Source: Patescibacteria group bacterium
Lineage (GTDB): Bacteria > Patescibacteria > ABY1 > JAGPKW01
Length of the DNA stretch: 12,969 nucleotides
NCBI GenBank assembly: GCA_021735565.1
Contig: JAIPGT010000013.1
Location: 1 to 12,969 of the forward strand
Direction: 5' to 3'
This document shows positions 1-7,501 of this stretch, one piece after another (the first letter of the stretch is position 1; the number at the start of each line of letters is the position of its first letter). The notes beneath the pieces are model-generated. The model saw nothing but the letters and a program-made list of their open reading frames with translations, had not been told where the DNA came from and searched no databases. A program made the translations under genes and the position numbers.

Positions 1-98
1 ATAATATAAGAAGCTTTAAAGAAATAATTGAAGGTAAACATGATGAAAAAAATGAACAAGATTTTTATATGAAAGGATCTATAGATGAAATAAAATAA
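1..98 (+). CDS. atpD: F-type ATP synthase subunit beta, C-terminal end (partial)
   Basis: An open frame enters from the left edge (first full codon at 3) and ends at TAA 96-98, giving about 31 residues. They include SFKEIIEGKHD and, further on, FYMKGSIDEI, which is the usual extreme C-terminus of the F1 beta subunit (FKEI..GK.D..PE.AFYM.G.I.E). The beta subunit carries the catalytic sites of the membrane-bound F1Fo ATP synthase. The epsilon gene starts three bases after the stop, the normal atpD-atpC order, which supports the call. The catalytic domain lies outside the window, so its integrity cannot be judged. Confidence 0.88.
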   Translation, partial: NIRSFKEIIEGKHDEKNEQDFYMKGSIDEIK

Positions 99-101
99 AT
101 T

Positions 102-410
102 ATGGAACAAAAAGAAAAAATAAAATTTGAAATAATAACGCCTATTGAAATTATTTATAGTGATTTAGTAGATAGTGTCACTTTAAATACTATAGATGGG
201 CAAATAACTGCAATGCCTAGACATATGCCTCTTATATCTGTAATAGATATTGGTGAAATTATCTTAAAAAAAGAAGACGAGAAAATATATATAAGTTCAA
301 GCTCAGGAATAGTTGAAATAAAACAAAGAGATAAAGAAGATAAAGAAAATAAAATAACAAAAATTATTATATTGACTGATTCTGCTCAAAAAATGGATAA
401 ATTTAAATAA
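102..410 (+). CDS. atpC: F-type ATP synthase subunit epsilon, short form lacking the C-terminal helical domain
   Basis: A 102-residue protein with the N-terminal beta-sandwich signature of F1 epsilon: FEIITPIEIIYSDLVDSVTL at about residues 9-28, then DGQITAMPRHMPLISVIDIGEI and ISSSSGIVEI. Epsilon joins the gamma stalk to the c-ring in ATP synthase. In most bacteria a helical hairpin of about 45 residues follows a motif like ILADSAE and can inhibit ATP hydrolysis. Here the protein stops at ILTDSAQKMDKFK, just where that hairpin would begin. The stop is followed within 11 bases by a terminator hairpin, so this looks like a genuine short form rather than a frameshift. The start ATG is three bases after the atpD stop, indicating translational coupling; no Shine-Dalgarno site is visible. 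Confidence 0.88.
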   Translation: MEQKEKIKFEIITPIEIIYSDLVDSVTLNTIDGQITAMPRHMPLISVIDIGEIILKKEDEKIYISSSSGIVEIKQRDKEDKENKITKIIILTDSAQKMDKFK

Positions 411-420
411 TTTTCATTAT

Positions 421-456
421 AAAAAAATAATCTTATACACATAAGGTTATTTTTTT
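421..456 (+). terminator. Rho-independent terminator after atpC
   Basis: Arms 421-435 and 442-456 are 15-nt reverse complements apart from one G-T wobble, with a six-base loop (TACACA). The right arm ends in seven T, and seven A precede the left arm, so it could also work on the minus strand. It closes the atp operon. Its loop and left arm contain the perfect DnaA-box match TTATACACA (433-441), so terminator and origin signals overlap. Confidence 0.75.
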
Positions 457-833
457 GTTGATAAGTTGTGTAAAAGTATATAAGTTGTTAATTAGTTATA
501 TTAAAAATGTTTAAAAAAAATAAAAATGGCTAAAAATTTTTATGATAAAAGTGTATAAAAAATATAAAAAAGTGTAAAAAATAAAAATATAAAAAAGAAA
601 TTAACAGTTAGTATATAAAATAGAACCAGTATAATATATAAATATACACATATAAAAACCTTAAAATAAGACAAAAAAATGAGATATAAACACAATCCAC
701 TGTTATAATTACTAATGATTACTATAAATATATATATAAAATATAAAAAAATAAAAATAAATAATTAATAACAACTTGAAAAAAGATATCACAGAGCATA
801 GAATAGAAATACAAATAAATTAAAAGAAAAAAT
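433..833. other. Candidate replication origin region (AT-rich, DnaA-box-like sites)
   Basis: About 400 bp without a gene between atpC and dnaN. Against the DnaA-box consensus TTATNCACA I see one perfect match at 433-441 (plus strand) and four 8-of-9 matches: 456-464, 467-475 and 550-558 (all minus strand), and 642-650 (plus strand). The rest, especially 500-780, is nearly pure A/T and could serve as an unwinding element. The next genes are dnaN and a dciA-like gene, both replication functions. dnaA itself is not in the window. Near-matches arise by chance in DNA this AT-rich, so this is a candidate supported by context, not a proven oriC. Confidence 0.45.
776..804 (+). promoter_or_regulatory. 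Sigma70-type promoter for dnaN
   Basis: TTGAAA (776-781) and TAGAAT (799-804) are separated by exactly 17 bases. Transcription would start near 811, leaving a leader of about 22 nt before the dnaN ATG, which lacks a Shine-Dalgarno site. Confidence 0.55.
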
Positions 834-1937
834 ATGAAAATTGAGTGTACACAAGAAAATTTAAAAAAAGGATTAAATATTGTTAGTAGAATAATAAATA
901 AAAATGCAAATTTACCGATATTAAATAATATTTATATTGAAACTAAAGAAAATAAATTAAAATTAATAGCTACAGATTTAGAAATGGGTATTGAATTTAT
1001 TTTACCTTGTAAGGTTATAGAAGAAGGAAATTTAGTAGTTCCTGGGTTATTATTTAGTAATTATATAAATTCATTACCCGCTAGTAATATAATTGTAGAA
1101 TCTAAAGATACTGAAATGAGTATTAGATGTTCTAGCTTTAAAACTAAAATTAATTGTTTTAATCCTGATGATTTTCCAGTTTTGCCTGAAATTGAAAAAG
1201 GTATTTCTTATTCTGTTTCTGGTATAGATTTTTTTGATTCTTTATCTAAAATTGCTTTTTCTATAGCAAATAATAAAAATAGACCTGAAATAAATGGTTT
1301 ATTATTTAAGGTTGAAAATGAAAATTTATTTTTAGTTGGAACTGATAGTTATAGATTAACTGAGAAAAAAATGAGTATTATTAATGAATTTAATATTTCA
1401 AAAGAAATTATTATTCCATTATCTACTGTCCAAGAAATTATAAAAATATTACAAGTTGAAAAAGAAAATATTAATTTTGTTATATCTGATAATCAAATTT
1501 TAGTAAAAACTAAAAATATTAGTTTAATTTCTAGGTTGATAAGCGGTGAATATCCAGATTATAAACAAATAATACCAGATGATTTTAATACAAGTTTTAA
1601 AATCAATAAAAATGAATTTATAAGTATTGTTAAAAATATAGGTTTATTTTCTGATAGAACTTCTTCTGATATAAATATAAAAACTAATTTTGAAGGTAAA
1701 AAACTTATTATTGAATCTAAAAATAATCAATTTGGTGAAAATATAGCAGAAATTGATAAAGAAATTCTTGGTGAGGATAATTTTATTAATTTTAATTATC
1801 AATATATATTAGATGGTCTAAATAGTATTGATGAAGATATTATTACCTTTAGTTTTATAAATGAGAATATGCCTGCCTTAATTAAAGGTGAAGATAATTC
1901 TGATTATATATATATTGTTATGCCTATTAGAGTTTAA
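834..1937 (+). CDS. dnaN: DNA polymerase III subunit beta (sliding clamp)
   Basis: A 367-residue protein of the usual clamp length. It begins MKIECTQENLKKGLNIVSRI, has the domain 1 signature LPILNNIYIE...LKLIATDLEMGIE, a middle domain with RPEINGLLFKV...LVGTDSYRL, and the family-typical C-terminus YIYIVMPIRV. Three repeats of the clamp fold are expected, forming a dimeric ring around DNA that tethers the replicative polymerase and other partners through clamp-binding motifs. A -35/-10 pair sits 30-58 bases upstream. The dciA-like gene starts four bases after the stop, so the two are probably co-transcribed. Upstream DnaA-box-like sites fit the common placement of dnaN beside the origin. No Shine-Dalgarno sequence precedes the ATG; the upstream bases are A-rich. 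Confidence 0.96.
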   Translation: MKIECTQENLKKGLNIVSRIINKNANLPILNNIYIETKENKLKLIATDLEMGIEFILPCKVIEEGNLVVPGLLFSNYINSLPASNIIVESKDTEMSIRCSSFKTKINCFNPDDFPVLPEIEKGISYSVSGIDFFDSLSKIAFSIANNKNRPEINGLLFKVENENLFLVGTDSYRLTEKKMSIINEFNISKEIIIPLSTVQEIIKILQVEKENINFVISDNQILVKTKNISLISRLISGEYPDYKQIIPDDFNTSFKINKNEFISIVKNIGLFSDRTSSDINIKTNFEGKKLIIESKNNQFGENIAEIDKEILGEDNFINFNYQYILDGLNSIDEDIITFSFINENMPALIKGEDNSDYIYIVMPIRV

Positions 1938-1941
1938 TTAT

Positions 1942-2286
1942 ATGGATTCATTTAAAGATATATTCTATAATACAAAAAAATTTGAGCCCTTTAAAAAATA
2001 TACAAAAACTAAACCTAATACTTTTATAGATATTAATTCAAAAAATGCTGTAGGAGAAAAAGTAATGAAAGAAATGTTTTTTAAAGATATAAAACTAGTT
2101 TTAGTTGATTTTTTAGGTGAAGAAAATATAAAATTTGTTAGGCCTATTTCTATAAGAGATAATGTTTTAAATTTAAAATGTTCTAATCCTATTATTGCCT
2201 CTCAAATAAAATTACAAAAATTTAAAATTTTAGAAAAGATTAAAAATCCTCAATATAATATAGAAAATATAATATTTAGTGTTTAA
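1942..2286 (+). CDS. dciA: DciA-like (DUF721) protein, probable replicative helicase loader/operator
   Basis: A 114-residue protein from the ATG at 1942. The C-terminal half matches the DUF721/DciA pattern: a strand pair (VRPISIRDNVLNLKCSNP), a helix with the family's buried positions (IIASQIKLQKFKILEKI) and a final strand ending ENIIFSV. DciA proteins recruit or load the DnaB helicase in the many bacteria that lack DnaC/DnaI. Location right after dnaN, four bases from its stop, supports a replication role. An alternative upstream start at 1888 would overlap dnaN by 50 nt and add a hydrophobic, family-untypical stretch, so I prefer 1942. The N-terminal half (about residues 1-45) is basic and not recognisable. 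The stop overlaps the stop of the convergent PBP gene. The family call is moderately sure. Confidence 0.62.
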   Translation: MDSFKDIFYNTKKFEPFKKYTKTKPNTFIDINSKNAVGEKVMKEMFFKDIKLVLVDFLGEENIKFVRPISIRDNVLNLKCSNPIIASQIKLQKFKILEKIKNPQYNIENIIFSV

Positions 2287-5153
2287 TTAACTCTTATATT
2301 TAAAGTTTCTGTTGTTATTATTTCCCCAGATGTTTTTTGAATTTCTGCATTTATTTTATAATATCCTGAAGATGTTGGTTGAAAATTAACTTTTATATTA
2401 TTTTCTTTTACACTAGTTAATAAACTTAATAATTTTTTTGGGTTATTTGAATTTTGGTAATAGAATTTAATATTACTAATATTATTTATATTTTGTATAA
2501 ATAAATTTAATTCTAAATTATCCCAAGTATTAATTTCTGTATAACCTTCATTTTGCCATTCTATTTTATCTTCTTTAGCATTCATATTAAAAGTAACAGA
2601 ATCAGAGTCTCTATTTAAATATTCATCAAAAACTTTTACTGTTAATGTGTGTTGTCCTTGGTTTATATTAAGCAACTCTAATAATATTTCTTTATTTGGT
2701 ATTTTTGTCTCGTAAACAACTATATCGTCTATTATATATTGTATTTTTTCAAAGACTCCTTTAACTGAAAAATCTATATTTATAGGAACTATATAATTAT
2801 TAAATATTGAATTATTATTTAAATTTTTTATAGTAACATTTGTAACGGCATCTTTTGAATGAACATCATCAAACTCTTCAGGCGGTTCATCCGTTCTTAT
2901 TTCTATATCTTCATCTTGGCTTTCTATTAAATTAGATATAATAGTTTTTTCATATTCTGTTTTATCTTCTTTTTCTATAGTTTCTACAATCCAATCAGAA
3001 ATAGCTTGTTCCCAATTATTATATTGAGGATCACTTTCTGGGCTTTCTATTATTTGTTTTGTGAGGTCATTTTTATTTATGTAATGTAATATACTATGTA
3101 TATCTAAATATTTTACTTCCTTTATTAATTCTTCTGGGGTTTCATCAGTTGCTAATTTTCCAGTTATTTCATCTATTTTAATCTCTCTATAATTAATATA
3201 ATTACCATTTAACATTTTATTTTCTTGGGTTGTATAAATTGGATCTATAAAGCCAGTTTTTGGTAAATTTTCTACAGCAAATTTCATAAATTGGTTCCAT
3301 ATAGGTGCTGCAATTTCACTTGCAGGAGCTTCGGACATTTCTTTATTATCATTATTACCAACCCATACACCTGTTATTATTTCTGGAGTGTATCCTATAG
3401 TCCAAGCATCTTTAAAATCATTTGTTGTTCCAGTTTTTGCAGCAGAGGGTATATTTCCTAAAGTTAAATAATTATTATATCCAAAAGCATAACTTCTTTC
3501 ATTATTATCTGATATACAAAAATTAACTTTTCTTGCTACTTCTCTGTCTATTATTCTAGAAGAATCTACTTCATTATTTTCTTCTATAGTTTCTCCTTTA
3601 TTATCAACTACTTTTAATATTAATTTTTCTCTTGTTAAAATTCCATTATTTGCATAAGCAGTATAAGCTCTAACGTGTTCTAATAATGAAGCTTCTGCTG
3701 TTCCTAATACTAAACTTAATCCATATTTATCTTTATCTTCTGATTTTATTGTTGTATATCCAAATTTTTCAGCAAAATTTAGGGCATTTTCTACTCCCGT
3801 TAAATATAAAACTTTTACGGCAGGAATATTTAAAGATCCGGCCAATGCTTTTTTTAGAGAAACTGGGCCATATTCTTTGTATGCATAGTTTTTTGGGATA
3901 TATTCTTCTCCTGAGTTTGCAAAATTAGTTTTTACATCAAATACAACCGTATCAGGAGTGTATCCTTTTTCAAAAGCGGCTCCATAAACAATAGGTTTAA
4001 AAGATGATCCTAATTGTCTTGGCGATAATGTCACATTAAATTGTCCTTCGCTCTCATTATCAAAAAAATCCATAGATCCTACCATAGCTAGTACTTCTCC
4101 TGTTTTAGGATCCATTGAAAGTAACCCAGCATTACTTCCACCTTTATTTTCTATTCTTTCTCTATTATTAGCTATTATTTCTTCTGCTTTTTCTTGTAAT
4201 TCTAAATTTAAAGTTGTTATTATTGTGTATCCACCTTGTTCTATTTCTGTTTCCCCATATTCTTTAGCTAGTAATTCTTTTATATACATTACAAAATGTG
4301 GGGCTTTTATATTATTAGATTTTAATTGTATTTTTGATAAAATATCTGTTTCTTTTGCTTCTTTTGCTTCTTCTTCATTTATATGTCCATTTTCTTGCAT
4401 AAGCCATATAATATATTCCCATCTCTTGATAAGGAGTTCTGTATTATTACCATATGGAGAATAAAGAGTAGGACCTTTAGGTAAAGATGCAAGTAATGCA
4501 CTTTCTGCTATATCTAAATCTTTTGCATTTTTACCAAAAAAACTTTCTGAAGCTGATTCTATACCATAAATAACTGCACCATACGGAATTTCGTTTAAAT
4601 ACATTTTAATAATTTCATCTTTACTGAATTTCTGTTCTATTTGATAAGCCAATATAAATTCTTTTATTTTTCTAGATATTTTTTGTTCTTTTGTGAGGAT
4701 TGTGTTTTTTACTAATTGTTGAGTTAATGTTGATCCTCCTTGTAAAGTTTTACCTTGTATATATAAAAAGACATCTTTTAATAATGCTCTGGCCATTCCA
4801 GTTAGAGAAAATCCTTGGTGATTGTAAAAGTCTTTATCTTCTGCAGATATTGTTGCTTGGATTACATATTCAGAAATTTCATCTAATTCTACTATTGTTC
4901 TTTTTTCATCTCCATGTATTTCATACAATAAATTTTCACCAGTTCTATCATATATTTTTGTTGTTTCTGCTTGTTTTCTTTCTATTAATTTATCAGGGCT
5001 AGGTATCTCTTTACTGTATTTTGAAAATAAAAATATAGTAGTGAATATTCCTGTTATTAAAAATATTAGGAAAATATTTATTAAAAATCTAAAAAAATGA
5101 AATTTTTTGGTTTTTTCTTCATTTTTTAATTTTTTGTTTTTGAATTTTTTCAT
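2283..5153 (-). CDS. Class A penicillin-binding protein (PBP1A-type transglycosylase/transpeptidase) with Ig-like C-terminal extension
   Basis: A 956-residue bifunctional peptidoglycan synthase. A basic cytoplasmic tail and one membrane anchor (about 22-45) are followed by a family 51 glycosyltransferase domain: SAEDKDFYNHQG with catalytic Glu105, QGGSTLTQQLVKN (138-150), RKIKEFILAYQIE and IIKMYLNEIPYG. The transpeptidase domain carries LGSSFKP (SxxK, Ser383-Lys386), SLN (440-442) and KTG (573-575). The domain ends near 630. After that comes an acidic linker (about 640-765) and two beta-rich, probably Ig-like segments (about 770-860 and 875-956) that could sit in the wall or contact its surface. 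It polymerises and cross-links lipid II products at the outer face of the membrane. All key residues are present. It is divergent from tyrS and convergent with dciA, overlapping it by 4 nt. Confidence 0.95.
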   Translation of the reverse strand: MKKFKNKKLKNEEKTKKFHFFRFLINIFLIFLITGIFTTIFLFSKYSKEIPSPDKLIERKQAETTKIYDRTGENLLYEIHGDEKRTIVELDEISEYVIQATISAEDKDFYNHQGFSLTGMARALLKDVFLYIQGKTLQGGSTLTQQLVKNTILTKEQKISRKIKEFILAYQIEQKFSKDEIIKMYLNEIPYGAVIYGIESASESFFGKNAKDLDIAESALLASLPKGPTLYSPYGNNTELLIKRWEYIIWLMQENGHINEEEAKEAKETDILSKIQLKSNNIKAPHFVMYIKELLAKEYGETEIEQGGYTIITTLNLELQEKAEEIIANNRERIENKGGSNAGLLSMDPKTGEVLAMVGSMDFFDNESEGQFNVTLSPRQLGSSFKPIVYGAAFEKGYTPDTVVFDVKTNFANSGEEYIPKNYAYKEYGPVSLKKALAGSLNIPAVKVLYLTGVENALNFAEKFGYTTIKSEDKDKYGLSLVLGTAEASLLEHVRAYTAYANNGILTREKLILKVVDNKGETIEENNEVDSSRIIDREVARKVNFCISDNNERSYAFGYNNYLTLGNIPSAAKTGTTNDFKDAWTIGYTPEIITGVWVGNNDNKEMSEAPASEIAAPIWNQFMKFAVENLPKTGFIDPIYTTQENKMLNGNYINYREIKIDEITGKLATDETPEELIKEVKYLDIHSILHYINKNDLTKQIIESPESDPQYNNWEQAISDWIVETIEKEDKTEYEKTIISNLIESQDEDIEIRTDEPPEEFDDVHSKDAVTNVTIKNLNNNSIFNNYIVPINIDFSVKGVFEKIQYIIDDIVVYETKIPNKEILLELLNINQGQHTLTVKVFDEYLNRDSDSVTFNMNAKEDKIEWQNEGYTEINTWDNLELNLFIQNINNISNIKFYYQNSNNPKKLLSLLTSVKENNIKVNFQPTSSGYYKINAEIQKTSGEIITTETLNIRVN

Positions 5154-5180
5154 TTTATTTTTGGCTTAATTTTCCTATTA

Positions 5181-5210
5181 ATTAAAGCAAAAAAATGCTT
5201 ATTATGTCAA
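5181..5210 (-). promoter_or_regulatory. Sigma70-type promoter for the PBP gene
   Basis: On the minus strand a perfect -35 TTGACA (5210-5205) is followed after 18 bases by TTTAAT (5186-5181), five of six matches to TATAAT. Transcription would start near 5174, about 20 nt before the PBP ATG. A small hairpin (AAGCA/TGCTT, 5185-5200) lies in the spacer. Confidence 0.55.
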
Positions 5211-5219
5211 TTATTTTTA

Positions 5220-5248
5220 TTGTTTTTAGGCTATTTTTATGTAATAAT
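5220..5248 (+). promoter_or_regulatory. Possible promoter for the tyrS gene run
   Basis: TTGTTT (5220-5225) and AATAAT (5243-5248) are 17 bases apart. A start near 5255 would leave about 19 nt before the ATG at 5274 and would exclude the upstream in-frame starts at 5220 and 5247. In DNA this AT-rich the match is weak evidence. Confidence 0.3.
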
Positions 5249-5273
5249 GAGTTTAGTATTTAATAAAGTTTTT

Positions 5274-6503
5274 ATGAAAAAAAATAATATAGACGAAAAA
5301 GCCATAAATGAACTTTTAGATAGAAGTATTAGTGCTATTTATCCGTCAAAAAAAGAATTGAAAGAAAAATTACTTTCAGGAGATAAAATAACTTTATATC
5401 TAGGGATAGATCCTACTGGGCCTAGCTTACATCTAGGACATGCTATATGTTTGAATAAATTAGCAGAATTTCAAAAATTAGGTCATGAAATTATATTTCT
5501 TATTGGTAGTTTTACTGCGATGATTGGTGATCCTACTGATAAAAATTCACAAAGAAAACCTTTAACCAGAAAAGAAGTTTTGGAAAATTGTAAGGATTAT
5601 ATTAAACAATCATCGGGTGTTTTAGATTTTGAAGGGAAAAATCCTGTTAAAATATTATATAATTCTGATTGGCATGATAAACTTACTTTTTCAGAAGTTA
5701 TTTCTCTTTCTTCTTTTTTTACTGTACAACAAATGATTGAAAGAGATATGTTTCAAAAAAGATTAGAAGAAGGTAAAGCTATAGGTTTGAATGAGTTTTT
5801 GTACCCACTTATGCAAGGATATGATAGCGTTGTTATGAATGTTGATTTAGAACTAGGTGGAAATGATCAAATTTTTAATATGTTGGCAGGTAGAACATTA
5901 ATGAAAAAAATAAATGGTAAAGAAAAATTTGTTGTTGCAGTAAAGCTTTTGACTGATAGCTCTGGGAAAAAGATGGGAAAGAGTGAGGGAAATATGTTGA
6001 CCCTTTCTGATTCTCCTAAAAGTATGTTTGGTAAAGTTATGTCTTGGTCTGATGAAGTTATGATTTCAGCTTTTGAGCTTTGTACTAAAGTCCCATTAGA
6101 AGAAATAAAAAAAATAAAAATAGATTATGAAAATGAAAAAATAGCCCCAAGAGATTTAAAATTAAGATTGTCTTCGGAAATTGTTTCTCTTTATCATGGG
6201 AATGAGGTGGCCTTGGAAGAAAAAGAAAATTTTATAGATCAATTTTCTAATAAAAATTTACCAGAAAATATAAAAGAAGTTATTTATAAAAAAGAAATTG
6301 ATATTATAACTTTTTTGACAGAAAATTCTTTTTATTCTAGTAATGGTGAAAGTAGAAGAATGATAGAACAAGGAGCTATAAAAATTCATAAAAATTCTGA
6401 TATCCAAAAAATAGAAGATATTAAATTTATATTAACAAAAGAATATAATAATTCAGTTATACAGGCTGGGAAAAGAAAATTTTTAAAAGTAAAATTTAAT
6501 TAA
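5274..6503 (+). CDS. tyrS: Tyrosyl-tRNA synthetase
   Basis: A 409-residue class I synthetase from the ATG at 5274. It charges tRNA-Tyr with tyrosine in the cytoplasm. The HIGH motif is HLGH (about 53-56) in YLGIDPTGPSLHLGHA. The tyrosine pocket stretch is EFLYPLMQGYDSV, the GGNDQ motif is at about 194-198, and the KMSKS motif is KMGKS (about 232-236) in SSGKKMGKSEGN. A C-terminal S4-like RNA-binding domain covers roughly the last 70 residues (SRRMIEQGAIKIHKN...). In-frame starts at 5220 (TTG) and 5247 (ATG) add a hydrophobic leader not seen in the family, and the predicted promoter lies over them. First gene of a plus-strand run reaching yraN. No Shine-Dalgarno site. Confidence 0.95.
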   Translation: MKKNNIDEKAINELLDRSISAIYPSKKELKEKLLSGDKITLYLGIDPTGPSLHLGHAICLNKLAEFQKLGHEIIFLIGSFTAMIGDPTDKNSQRKPLTRKEVLENCKDYIKQSSGVLDFEGKNPVKILYNSDWHDKLTFSEVISLSSFFTVQQMIERDMFQKRLEEGKAIGLNEFLYPLMQGYDSVVMNVDLELGGNDQIFNMLAGRTLMKKINGKEKFVVAVKLLTDSSGKKMGKSEGNMLTLSDSPKSMFGKVMSWSDEVMISAFELCTKVPLEEIKKIKIDYENEKIAPRDLKLRLSSEIVSLYHGNEVALEEKENFIDQFSNKNLPENIKEVIYKKEIDIITFLTENSFYSSNGESRRMIEQGAIKIHKNSDIQKIEDIKFILTKEYNNSVIQAGKRKFLKVKFN

Positions 6504-6513
6504 TTTTTTATTT

Positions 6514-6948
6514 ATGTTAAGACATAAAATAGATGATTTTTATGGTGTTGATGGTGTTATAAGAAAAAATTTTTATAATAGGCATAAAGAATTAAATCAG
6601 ATTAGAAAAAATTTAAAAAAAGAAGGCTCTTTTTTGAATAAAAAAAATATTTATTCAAAACAAGTTTCTTACTATGAATTCTTTGAGAGAATTTATGAGG
6701 CTTTTTTAAATTTGAAAAATTATTATATAGAAAACAAAAAAAATAAAAAATTTGAGAAAATACTTATTAATTTAGAAAAAAATACAAAAAAGGGAATTGA
6801 TGAAACGGTTTCTTCTTCTGCTAATACTAGGATTTTTATTTTAGTTAAACTTTTTTGGGTAACTAGGTTTTTTATTCAATATTGGATATTAAAAATTATT
6901 ACTAAAAAAAATAAAAAAGAAAAATATGAATTTAAATTCTATTCCTAA
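6514..6948 (+). CDS. Hypothetical basic protein with a C-terminal membrane segment
   Basis: I do not recognise this 144-residue protein. It is rich in Lys, Asn, Phe and Tyr. Residues 1-100 look helical and strongly basic (RKNFYNRHKELNQIRKNLKK and similar), and a hydrophobic stretch at about 107-130 (IFILVKLFWVTRFFIQYWIL) is interrupted by single Lys and Arg residues, so it may be a membrane span or an amphipathic helix on the membrane. The last 14 residues are again basic. It starts 10 bases after the tyrS stop and overlaps the next gene by 23 nt in another frame, so it is probably translated as part of the operon. Codon use matches the neighbours. No catalytic motif is visible. Confidence 0.6.
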   Translation: MLRHKIDDFYGVDGVIRKNFYNRHKELNQIRKNLKKEGSFLNKKNIYSKQVSYYEFFERIYEAFLNLKNYYIENKKNKKFEKILINLEKNTKKGIDETVSSSANTRIFILVKLFWVTRFFIQYWILKIITKKNKKEKYEFKFYS

Positions 6949-7480
6949 TATAAATTTAGACCTTATACTGCAAAAAGGTATGATTGATAAATCAGATATT
7001 GTTGGAGATTTTGGTTGTGGTCAAGGTTATTTAACAAAAAAACTTTGTAAAAAAGTAACAGATTCTGGTATGGTTTATGCTGTTGATATTGTTAGAGATA
7101 TTTTATCTTCATTAGAGACAATATTGCATATTGAAGGTATAAATAATTTCAAAACTATTTGGTCTAATTTAGAAATTTATAATGCGACTAAAATAGAAAG
7201 TAAATCTTTAGATGCTGGGTTTTTAGTTAATATTTTATTTCAAAGTTCAAAAGAATTTGAGATTATAAGAGAAGTTGCAAGAATGGTAAAAAATAGTGGT
7301 AAAATTGTTATTACTGATTGGACAAAAACTGCTATTTCTCCTATTGCTCCAAATATTGATGATAGAGTTGATGTTCAAAAAATTAGAAAAATATGTGAAA
7401 ATATACCAGAAGTTGTAGAGGAAGAAATTTTTGTTGCAGGAGAAAATTATTGGGGGATTGTTTTAAATGTTGTTAATTAA
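6926..7480 (+). CDS. Class I SAM-dependent methyltransferase (UbiE-like fold)
   Basis: A 184-residue protein with the Rossmann-fold methyltransferase motifs. Motif I is VGDFGCGQGYLT (26-37), which binds S-adenosylmethionine. The acidic end of strand 2 is VYAVDI (Asp54). A motif IV-like strand is DAGFLVNILFQ (about 96-106), and a late strand is GKIVITDW (125-132). The length is that of a bare methyltransferase domain with no substrate-binding addition, so the substrate cannot be told from the sequence. It starts inside the end of the preceding small membrane protein gene and is followed 21 bases later by ppaC. A later in-frame ATG (codon 19) exists, but the first start keeps the helix that normally precedes motif I. 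Confidence 0.85.
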   Translation: MNLNSIPNINLDLILQKGMIDKSDIVGDFGCGQGYLTKKLCKKVTDSGMVYAVDIVRDILSSLETILHIEGINNFKTIWSNLEIYNATKIESKSLDAGFLVNILFQSSKEFEIIREVARMVKNSGKIVITDWTKTAISPIAPNIDDRVDVQKIRKICENIPEVVEEEIFVAGENYWGIVLNVVN

Positions 7481-7501
7481 TTTTTTAAATATTTTTTTAT
7501 T

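Noticed and set aside
700..780. Simple tandem repeat upstream of dnaN
   Set aside because: It is low-complexity A/T sequence without a consistent repeat unit.
1888..1941. Upstream start for the dciA-like gene
   Set aside because: It would overlap dnaN by 50 nt and add a hydrophobic stretch that is simply the shifted frame of the dnaN C-terminus.
3686..5002. Plus-strand reading frames inside the PBP gene
   Set aside because: They are opposite-strand frames of a strongly supported coding sequence, with biased hydrophobic composition and no motifs.
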